A stretch of DNA of 10,178 bases from JBGOUJ01 sp041477005 (GTDB taxonomy: Bacteria; Acidobacteriota; Terriglobia; Bryobacterales; JACQDG01). Both the position numbers and the translations under genes were made by a program. The stretch covers positions 1-10,178 of the forward strand of contig JBGOUJ010000247.1 in assembly GCA_041477005.1 (NCBI GenBank). Reading direction: 5' to 3'. The notes under the pieces are model-generated. The model worked only from the letters and a program-made list of their open reading frames with translations, was not told the DNA's origin and ran no database searches. Shown here piece after piece: positions 1 through 6,037 of this stretch (position 1 is the stretch's first letter; the number at the start of each line of letters is the position of its first letter).

Positions 1-401
1 GTCTGGGCGCGCAGGTCCTCGTCATAGGGACCGATCTTGAGGCCGGTCCACCGCTCCTCCTTGGCATCGCGCTGCGGCAGGAAAAGGATGTCCCGGGGCA
101 TCTCGTTGATCTTTCGATAGAGCGGGGAGTTCTTCTCCTTCAGCGGCGGCACGAGCAGCAGGATGGCGCCGGGCTGGTTCCAGCCCGTCAGGTAGTAGAA
201 GTTGCTCTCCTGGCGGAAGGGACTGCGCAGGCTCTCGCCCTCGTTGGAGGTGTAACTGAACAACACGATCACGCCGTCGGAGAGCTTCTCCATCAGGCGG
301 GCCCGCCGGCCGTTAAAGACCTCCCAGGGCTCCCGTTCGAGCGCCGGAGCCAGCGCCGGCAGCAAGAGCAAGGCCAGGGCCGCCACGAAGGCTTTGCGCA
401 T
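1..401 (-). CDS. Exported Xaa-Pro aminopeptidase (aminopeptidase P family), N-terminal part, cut by window edge
   Basis: The first 133 residues are visible; the rest lies left of the window. Residues 1-20 form a signal peptide (MRKAFVAALALLLLPALAPA), so the enzyme should act in the periplasm or outside the cell. From residue 31 the sequence follows the aminopeptidase P N-terminal domain: an RRARLMEKL helix, a DGVIVLFSY strand, the FRQESNFYYLTGW signature (63-74), the AILLL strand, then ILFLPQRD and ERWTG. In this family the catalytic C-terminal domain is a pita-bread metallopeptidase that removes an N-terminal residue preceding proline; that part is not visible, so activity cannot be judged. 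The start at 401 is chosen because the signal peptide begins there. No Shine-Dalgarno sequence precedes it, but a TATACT hexamer lies 7 nt upstream. The gene is divergent from the small membrane protein at 466. Confidence 0.88.
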   Translation of the reverse strand, partial: MRKAFVAALALLLLPALAPALEREPWEVFNGRRARLMEKLSDGVIVLFSYTSNEGESLRSPFRQESNFYYLTGWNQPGAILLLVPPLKEKNSPLYRKINEMPRDILFLPQRDAKEERWTGLKIGPYDEDLRAQ

Positions 402-465
402 GCTTCGCAGTATACAGTAAAATGACCACTTTCCGTCCGTTGGCGGTTCTCTACAGGAGCGGTGG
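402..465. promoter_or_regulatory. Divergent intergenic region with promoter-like hexamers
   Basis: This 64-bp, locally AT-rich gap separates two divergent starts and must hold or overlap their promoters. On the minus strand TATACT (414 to 409) matches a -10 box at five of six positions and ends 7 nt before the peptidase ATG, which would give an almost leaderless transcript. No good -35 box lies upstream of it. On the plus strand TAAAAT (418-423) is a possible -10 box, with only a poor TTGCGC at a -35-like distance. The hexamers are seen; the promoter role is inferred. Confidence 0.35.
455..459 (+). promoter_or_regulatory. Ribosome binding site deciding the start of the small membrane protein
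   Basis: AGGAG lies 6 nt before the ATG at 466. This favours that frame over an overlapping frame that opens with GTG at 462, only 2 nt from the Shine-Dalgarno sequence. Confidence 0.7.
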
Positions 466-858
466 ATGCGAGCTATCGGATCGGTACTGCGTTTGTTCGC
501 CTTCCTCTTCAACCTTGCCCTTTCCCTGGCGCTGTTTCTAGTGGCGCTGCTGGTCTTCTCCAGCGGACGCCACAACATGCGGCTCGCACCGGTCCCCCTC
601 ACCGGATCCACCCTGACCTACACGCTGCTGCTCGCCTCCATTTACGGCTTCGTCGCGATGGTGCTGGCCCTGCGAAAAAGCCGGGGCGCGCGGGCGCCGA
701 TGCTCCTGTGGAACATCGTGGTGGCGGTTCTGGTCGCCTGGACGCCGCTCCGCGGCCAGTTCAGCTTCGCAACCAAAGACGACCTGACCTGGGGTGCCTA
801 CCTGCTGGTGGGATCGCTACTAGCCTTGTGGGGAGCCTGGCTGCAATTACGCCGGTGA
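466..858 (+). CDS. Small four-helix membrane protein of unknown function
   Basis: This 130-residue protein matches no family I recognise. It has four hydrophobic stretches, at about residues 7-31, 48-69, 78-94 and 109-127, joined by short loops. Basic clusters after helix 2 (RKSRGAR, 70-76) and at the C-terminus (QLRR) suggest those ends face the cytoplasm. It is therefore probably an inner-membrane protein with no large soluble domain. The reading frame is supported by a well-spaced AGGAG and by the consistent membrane topology; the overlapping frame from 462 encodes a low-complexity Arg/Ala/Pro-rich product. It stands alone: the peptidase upstream is divergent, and downstream lie a heptamer repeat and a permease pseudogene. 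No function can be assigned. Confidence 0.72.
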   Translation: MRAIGSVLRLFAFLFNLALSLALFLVALLVFSSGRHNMRLAPVPLTGSTLTYTLLLASIYGFVAMVLALRKSRGARAPMLLWNIVVAVLVAWTPLRGQFSFATKDDLTWGAYLLVGSLLALWGAWLQLRR

Positions 859-864
859 CCGGAA

Positions 865-885
865 TCAGGTGTCAGGTGTCAGGTG
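865..885. repeat. Three perfect tandem copies of TCAGGTG
   Basis: The 7-bp unit TCAGGTG occurs three times in a row without mismatch (865-871, 872-878, 879-885). The array starts 6 nt after the stop of the small membrane protein. It ends 1 nt before an in-frame TAG (887-889) that is followed directly by permease homology, so it sits exactly at the truncated left border of the pseudogene. Because the unit is 7 bp, a change in copy number would shift a reading frame, but here the array is not inside a gene. Confidence 0.93.
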
Positions 886-889
886 TTAG

Positions 890-2174
890 CCCGGGCTGGC
901 GGCGTTGGTTCTTATGATTGCGTGCGTGAACGTCGCCAACGTGATGACGGCTCAGGCGGCGGCGCGGGCGCGCGAGATGGCGCTGCGCATCTCGATTGGC
1001 GCGGGACGATGGCGTCTGGTGCAACTTGTCCTGGTGGAAAGTGCCTGGCTCGCGTTCCTCGCGGGCGCGATCGGCGCGTTCTTCGCTTGGTGGTCCGCGC
1101 CGTTCGTCGTCAGCAGGATCAATCCGCCGGACAACCCGCACTCTGGATACGGTCACGCAACGCACTCAGCCGGCGGTCTTCTGGGACCGGGTGGCCGAAC
1201 ATCTGCGGACGGTGCCGGGTGTTGAGACGGTTGCGCTGGCCAGCCGGCCGCCCCTCAGCGGGTATAGTTCGAATGACTCCGTCGCCGTCAACGGCGGCCC
1301 GCCAAGCGAAGACATGGCCTATTTCTTGAGTGTCTCGCCCGGTTGGGTGGACGCGATGAAGATTCCCTTCATTGACGGTAGAGACTTCCGTGCGAGCGAC
1401 ACGTATCCGGGTGTTGCCATCGTCAACGAAGCTTTCGCGAAGCGATACTTCCAGGGTAAGAGTCCACTGGGAAGGCTGTTCGAGATAGCGACAGACGAAG
1501 GCATGCGTCTTCGCCTCCATATTGTAGGCTTGGTCCGCGATGCTCGCTACCTCGGCATGCGCGAGCCCATCCTGCCGGTGGCCTATGTTCCGTTTCGGTC
1601 GATCGATGCCAATGGCGCATTGCAGCCGATAAGCCGGGGGACGTTCCTCGTGCGCGCGTCCAGCTCGAACCCGCTCCCGCTCGCGCCGGTCCTGCGCCGG
1701 GAGGTGCCGAAGGCGCGGTCCGAGTTCCGCGTCAGCAACATCCGCACACAAACGGAGATCAACCAGAAGTACACCGTCCGGGAGCGGCTGCTGGCGATGC
1801 TGGCGCTGTTCTTCGCGGCCGTCGCGCTGTTGCTCGCCGGTGTCGGCCTGTATGGCGTGCTCGACTACTCGGTGGTGCAACGGCGGCGCGAAATCGGCAT
1901 TCGCCTGGCGCTGGGCGCTCCAGCCGGCGACATCGCGCGACGAGTGACCCTGGATATCTTCGCTATGGTGCTCGCAGAAGCGCTCGCGGGCGTCGCGCTC
2001 GGTATGGCATCGGTGCGGTACATCGAGTCGCTGCTCTACCAGGTGAAGGCCACCGACCTGGCGACGCTGGCGCTTCCGTCGCTGGCAATTCTCGCGGCAG
2101 CGTTACTGGCCGCGCTGCCGGCGGTGATCCGCGCGGTACGAATCGACCCGGTCGCGATGCTGCGTGCCGAATAG
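890..2174 (+). pseudogene. ADOP-type ABC permease (FtsX/MacB-like), truncated at the 5' end and internally deleted
   Basis: Two fragments in different frames line up with one acidobacterial duplicated orphan permease. Fragment A (890-1138) encodes the end of the first FtsX domain: LVLMIACVNVANVM, ARAREMALRISIGAGRWRL, FFAWWSAPFVVSRINPPDNP. Fragment B (from about 1140 to the TAG at 2172) encodes the second MacB-like periplasmic domain (PGVETVALASRPPLSGYSS, SPGWVDAMKIPFIDGRDF, VAIVNEAFAKRYF, HIVGLVRDARY) and the last FtsX domain (LLLAGVGLYGVLDYSV, RRREIGIRLALGAP, AALPAVIRAVRIDPVAML), ending in the usual LRAE. A complete member is about 800 residues. Here the cytoplasmic and first periplasmic parts before fragment A are gone, and from memory of the family about 100 residues are missing between INPPDNP and TLDTVTQ. 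The reading frame changes at that junction, near 1139, so no functional permease can be made. Fragment A is preceded by an in-frame TAG (887-889) and has no start. Identity with the family is clear; the exact size of the deletion is inferred. Confidence 0.88.
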
Positions 2175-2199
2175 ACCCCGGCAACTTCGAGTGGCACCC

Positions 2200-2232
2200 G
2201 GCGCTTCAGTTGCTCAAAGCAGCATCAGCGCC
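2200..2232. terminator. Hairpin between convergent genes, possible bidirectional terminator
   Basis: The outer stem GGCGCT (2200-2205) pairs with AGCGCC (2227-2232). After a 3x3 internal loop, an inner stem GTTGCT (2209-2214) pairs with AGCAGC (2218-2223), with one G-U pair, around a CAA loop. The hairpin lies in the 50-bp junction between the permease pseudogene and the 1220-aa gene, and it overlaps the stop codon of the latter. There is no T-run on either strand, so intrinsic termination is uncertain. Confidence 0.4.
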
Positions 2233-5200
2233 TTGACTGCCCTGGCGTCATTTTTAGCTGGCCGGCGAGCCAGGAGGTCACGTCCTCCTCCTGCGGTTCG
2301 GTGCGGATGGTCAGTTGATTGGAGCCCTTGTATGCTTCCCGAACCGGCGCCAGCGTTGGCTCCCATTCCGTTGGGGTCAGCAGCACGTTGCGTCCACTGA
2401 CGCATCCCGCCATCAGCAGCGCCCGAGGAGCGATGGCTGCCGCGATGTCGGGAATATCGCCGGTTTTCAACAGGCCCGGTATCAGAATGTCCAACGAGGT
2501 GTAGGTGAAAGCATCTTCCAGGACCGACAGATAAGCCGCCAGGCCCCCGTGGGCGACCACGGCGCGGACGTTATCCTCATACAGCGCGGCAAGGACCACC
2601 AGGTGAGCGCCTAGTGGTTCCGCGTACCGTTGGATCTGAGGCCCGGCTTCCCATTGCAGCTCATCGAGGAACAGGTCGCGTGGGTTGGTGGGAGCAAACG
2701 CCTCGCCCCACAGCCCTATGCGGTTCTTATCAATATCGGAGCGTGATCCCAAATAAGCCAGGACCGTGCGCAGATCTTTGAGCCGGGCGCCGACCAGGTT
2801 GCCGCCGAGCGCGAACTCCCGTTCCGCCATGGCCCGGTGACCACCCTCATCGCTGCGGTCGAAGTCCGGCGAGGTCTCGCCGGTCCCTCGGACATCGGGA
2901 AGACACACCGCCACACCGGCCCCGATGAGCGCGTCGATAGCCTTGGCGCGGTCGGAGAGAAAGCGATCTTTTCCTGCCTGAGACACGGCGACCACTACCG
3001 GGACCCGCTGCGTGCCGGACGGCCGGATCAGCAGCATCGGAACCAAAATCCCATCCTCCACCTGGATCTCCACAGCCTCCGCAACCGCTCGGGAGAGAGT
3101 GCGCTTGCCCAGGGTTTCCGCCCGCGGGGACCGAGACGGCTCGATATCCCCCAGCGTGGCGGCGAGCTCCCGGCGCAGTTGTTCTCGTTTCTCTCTGGCC
3201 GTCATAGCCGCGCGCTTGGCCCGGGCTGCCTGAAGCTGCTGCAATCCGGCGGCCAGCGCGATTTGATGGAGGGGCTTCCGCTGCAGTTCTGCGGAGAGGG
3301 CGGGCGTGATGCTGAGGAGTTCCACCTCGGGGCGCCGTCGCCTCGGTTCGTCCAGACGTGCCAGCTCCTTTTTCGGGTTCGTCGCCAGATCCGAGTCCGG
3401 CAGCATGTTCAACTCGGCCGGGGAAGGGAGTGGGATATCGAACCAGCGGTGAAAAATCGGATAGATCTCCCGGCGCTGGTTTGGCCCGATGCTCCAGCAG
3501 TGGCTCACGCGTTCCATGCTGAGCCGGATGAGCCCATATCCCTCGGAGGCCGCCAAATTGTCGGTGGCGCCATAAAACCCCCACACCTTTTGAGAACGAA
3601 GCCAGCCGTCAACCCACAGGTCCGGGAAGTCCGGCTCTTCGGCCCCTTCCCACCCGAACTCGAAGGGGCGGATGAGTCGCCGCGGCGCGACCGCAGCCGC
3701 CACCAGCCACGGGGAGAACTGCTTGCTGATCTGGCCTCGCGCATCCCCATGTACTCGCATGTGGCCTTGGTCGTAGTTAAACGGTACGACAGCGCTGATT
3801 CGAGAATCGAGAGCAGCGGCGATGGCGGCTGGTTCGGCGCCTCCTGCCACCGAGCCGAGCAGGATGATGCGATCCCGATCGATATCAGGCCGCTCATAAA
3901 ACAGGTCCACGGCGCGCATCAAATCCCAGACCACCCAGCCGGAGTGGCTCTCGCCAATCAGGCCCAATTGTTTGGTGAAAGTGAACCTGGAGGCGTAGGC
4001 CTGTCGAAACCACGTGCTCGCCTCCGCCCGCTCCCCGAAGCCGAGGCGATCTATAACTAGAACGGCGCAGCCCGCCCGCGCCCAGATGATTCCCATGTCC
4101 TGGAGCTCCCCCTGGATCTTCGGGAAATGGTTGCTGTGCAGAATCACCATACCGGGCATACGCGGCGAGGGTTGGGCCGGGAGGTAGAGGTTGGCGGCAA
4201 CATAAAAGCCCGGCCGGCTCTGGTAGACCAGATTTTCGCGCCTGTATCCATCGCCGTTGTAGGTTGACGCCACGCGCACGTTGAGCGGGGGGCGCTCGGA
4301 TGGAAAGGGACCGAGCGACTCCCGCAAGGCCCGCAGCCGCGGGTCGCGGAAACGTTCCCAGTCCTCGCGGGTGTTGACGCTTTCCCACTCGCGGCGCTCC
4401 GCCAGAATCGATTGCTCGGCGCGTCTCCGCTGCTGTTTCTGGACCATGGACTGCACGGCATGATATCGGCTATACAATGGCGACCACGTGCGGGAATCGA
4501 GCGCCGCCAGTTCTCGGGCCGGCCCATCGCCCGGCCGATCGGGATAAGAAATCTTCGGGGTCGCCACGCGCGACGGGTCCACGTCGCTGAGCATCATCGG
4601 CCGATAGCGCGCGGGGCCATAGAAAGTCGCGGAGCCGGCCTCCGGAAGGGCGCTGATCTCGGCAGCATCCCCGGGCCGGGCGGCCCGATATCTGGAGATG
4701 AGCACGCGCCACCGGCGGGGGACTCCGCCTTCACCCAACGCCGCGGCGCACTCCTGCAAAGGCAGGTTGATGCGCGCCGTCCAGGCGCCGTGGCGGATGC
4801 TGGTTTGAGCCTCTACCGGAGCGTTCCAGCTCGGATCCAGCCGTGCCAGAACCAATTCATTGCGACCGCTTCCCCTCGAATCCCGGATGGCCCCCACGGA
4901 GTTGATGGCGAACTCCAGGAAGGCGGATCCACTCGTAGCCAGGTAGATGGCTACATGATCATCCTGCGTGACCGCACTGTCTCGACCTCCCACCCGCGCC
5001 ACCATCGGCTCCGGTTCCACCACGTGCACCAGCAGCGCTAAGGTACGCCCATCATGCATCCATTTGATTTCGGTAGGATATCTTGGAGCGCGCGGCCAGG
5101 GCTCGTGGCGTGGCAGTGAAAAGGCCGGAACACCTCGCCAGGCCGGATCGTCCCACTCCGGCGCCATGGGCGGCACGTGCAATACTCTCCCGACTTCCAG

Positions 5201-5887
5201 AGGTGGCTCATCATTGCCCAACGCCGGCGGGCGGAAGAGCGCAGCCGGCGCTGTCCCGGCGGGCGGCAGAACCAGATTGTCCTCCCAGCTCCACCGAAAT
5301 TCCGGGGCCAGGGGCCGCCGGGAGCGAATACGCTCCGCGCGCAAGCGAATAGCCGGGGCGCCGTTCCCGTGTTCCAGGTCCAGCAGCTTCAGGGGAAGCA
5401 GAGCTTCGAGCGACCATCCCTCTGTGGTCACCATAGCAGCGGACTGGATGCTGGCCGCGGGCGCCGCTTGTCCGTCCTGCTCGATGCGATACGCTCCCCA
5501 GGGAGTGACGGCAATGCTCAGGCTTCTTTCAATCCCTCCGGCGCCCGTATATCGCAACCGGTATTCCACCCGGTCTTCCACTTCGGGGGAACCTAGCGAA
5601 TCCCTTTCCCAGACAGGATTGCGGCCGATCGACCGCGCCAGAACCTTTCCTCGCGGTTCGGGGCAACGGGCGGCAAGAACCAACTCCGCGCCCCGCAAGG
5701 CCAGGCGAATATCGCCGCCAAGTTCCGGCGGGACGCCGGCTTCCACGGGGGTCAGCCGCTGCGCGGGAATCGATTGCCAGAACGGCTCGGCCAGGTTTCC
5801 ATCAATCGTTAGTGGAGCCGTGGATTGCGCCACCTGCGCGCCCATCGCGGCGCCGATCGCGATAACAAACGCAGCCATTAGACGCAT
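2225..5887 (-). CDS. Secreted 1220-aa protein: two CBM9-like domains and two acetylxylan-esterase-type alpha/beta-hydrolase domains, both without the nucleophile Ser
   Basis: Residues 1-22 form a signal peptide. Domain 1 (about 24-220) starts with LTIDGNLAEPFW, the classical opening of CBM9/DOMON-like beta-sandwich domains. Domain 2 (about 236-425) has the same fold signs (EWDDPAWRGVPAF, DDHVAIYL, FLEFAINSVGAIRDSRG). After a charged, helix-prone linker (about 470-515) comes hydrolase domain A (about 530-820), with RPGFYVAANLYLPA, GMVILHSNHFP and AVLVIDRLGFGER. After a second helical linker (about 870-915) comes hydrolase domain B (about 930-1210), with VPVVVAVSQAGK and VAVCLPDVRGTGET. The nucleophile elbow, normally GxSxG, reads GSVAGG in A (Val680) and GEAFA in B (Ala1063). 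His796 and Asp776 in A could still match the other triad members; B shows no obvious histidine in its last part. The protein should fold but probably does not hydrolyse esters by the usual mechanism. The long open frame argues against decay. It is last in the apparent operon after the TonB-dependent receptor, so a role in binding or handling the receptor's ligand is inferred. The start at 5887 is the first in frame, because a TGA lies three codons upstream; GGTGA 6 nt before it may serve as a weak ribosome binding site. Confidence 0.88.
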   Translation of the reverse strand: MRLMAAFVIAIGAAMGAQVAQSTAPLTIDGNLAEPFWQSIPAQRLTPVEAGVPPELGGDIRLALRGAELVLAARCPEPRGKVLARSIGRNPVWERDSLGSPEVEDRVEYRLRYTGAGGIERSLSIAVTPWGAYRIEQDGQAAPAASIQSAAMVTTEGWSLEALLPLKLLDLEHGNGAPAIRLRAERIRSRRPLAPEFRWSWEDNLVLPPAGTAPAALFRPPALGNDEPPLEVGRVLHVPPMAPEWDDPAWRGVPAFSLPRHEPWPRAPRYPTEIKWMHDGRTLALLVHVVEPEPMVARVGGRDSAVTQDDHVAIYLATSGSAFLEFAINSVGAIRDSRGSGRNELVLARLDPSWNAPVEAQTSIRHGAWTARINLPLQECAAALGEGGVPRRWRVLISRYRAARPGDAAEISALPEAGSATFYGPARYRPMMLSDVDPSRVATPKISYPDRPGDGPARELAALDSRTWSPLYSRYHAVQSMVQKQQRRRAEQSILAERREWESVNTREDWERFRDPRLRALRESLGPFPSERPPLNVRVASTYNGDGYRRENLVYQSRPGFYVAANLYLPAQPSPRMPGMVILHSNHFPKIQGELQDMGIIWARAGCAVLVIDRLGFGERAEASTWFRQAYASRFTFTKQLGLIGESHSGWVVWDLMRAVDLFYERPDIDRDRIILLGSVAGGAEPAAIAAALDSRISAVVPFNYDQGHMRVHGDARGQISKQFSPWLVAAAVAPRRLIRPFEFGWEGAEEPDFPDLWVDGWLRSQKVWGFYGATDNLAASEGYGLIRLSMERVSHCWSIGPNQRREIYPIFHRWFDIPLPSPAELNMLPDSDLATNPKKELARLDEPRRRRPEVELLSITPALSAELQRKPLHQIALAAGLQQLQAARAKRAAMTAREKREQLRRELAATLGDIEPSRSPRAETLGKRTLSRAVAEAVEIQVEDGILVPMLLIRPSGTQRVPVVVAVSQAGKDRFLSDRAKAIDALIGAGVAVCLPDVRGTGETSPDFDRSDEGGHRAMAEREFALGGNLVGARLKDLRTVLAYLGSRSDIDKNRIGLWGEAFAPTNPRDLFLDELQWEAGPQIQRYAEPLGAHLVVLAALYEDNVRAVVAHGGLAAYLSVLEDAFTYTSLDILIPGLLKTGDIPDIAAAIAPRALLMAGCVSGRNVLLTPTEWEPTLAPVREAYKGSNQLTIRTEPQEEDVTSWLAGQLKMTPGQSRR

Positions 5888-5889
5888 CG

Positions 5890-6027
5890 TCAGTCACCAT
5901 CGATGACGATCGGGGCCTGCGCGGCAGCCAAGGCCACCGCGCCGACCGAGACCAGACACCGCGTCACAGGTTTTTGCGCTAATGGGCGAGCCGCTCCCTT
6001 GCGCTGTCTCGGCAAGAAACGGATCAT
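5890..6027 (-). CDS. 45-codon ORF: signal peptide plus the first residues of a CBM9-like domain, then stop
   Basis: This ORF starts 10 nt after the stop of the receptor gene, with AGGA 5 nt before its ATG. It ends with TGA at 5892-5890, 2 nt before the ATG of the 1220-aa gene. The product has a basic N-terminus (MIRFLPRQRKGAARPLAQK), a hydrophobic export segment (CLVSVGAVALAAAQA) and ends with PIVIDGD. The last residues are the usual opening of a CBM9-like domain and parallel the PLTIDGN at residues 25-31 of the next protein, whose own signal peptide follows at once. It therefore looks like the start of a second CBM9-type secreted protein cut off after seven mature residues. It may be the stump of a lost tandem paralogue, or a short leader whose translation is coupled to the large gene. 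The export signal and spacing are seen directly; the choice between these explanations is open. Confidence 0.6.
   Translation of the reverse strand: MIRFLPRQRKGAARPLAQKPVTRCLVSVGAVALAAAQAPIVIDGD
5894..5898 (-). promoter_or_regulatory. Weak ribosome binding site for the 1220-aa protein, inside the upstream ORF
   Basis: GGTGA, which matches the 3' half of the consensus Shine-Dalgarno sequence, lies 6 nt before the ATG at 5887 and overlaps the last codons of the 45-codon ORF. With the stop of that ORF 2 nt before the start, the arrangement suits translational coupling. Confidence 0.4.
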
Positions 6028-6032
6028 CGCGT

Positions 6033-6036
6033 TCCT
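6033..6036 (-). promoter_or_regulatory. Ribosome binding site of the 45-codon ORF
   Basis: AGGA lies 5 nt before the ATG at 6027, inside the 10-nt gap after the receptor stop codon. It supports the short frame being translated, and it places the original downstream start of the operon here rather than at 5887. Confidence 0.55.
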
Positions 6037-6037
6037 G

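Noticed and set aside
462..917. 151-codon plus frame starting at GTG 462
   Set aside because: It overlaps the four-helix membrane protein in another frame, is too close to the Shine-Dalgarno sequence, and encodes a compositionally biased product.
1119..1880. Minus-strand 253-codon frame opposite the permease pseudogene
   Set aside because: It is antisense to sequence with unmistakable permease motifs and its product is low-complexity.
2837..5906. Long open frames on the plus strand opposite the 1220-aa gene (2837-4060, 4412-5041, 4968-5906)
   Set aside because: They are antisense to a gene with clear domains; their products are Arg/Pro/Gly/Ser-rich with no motifs, a common effect of high-GC codon use.
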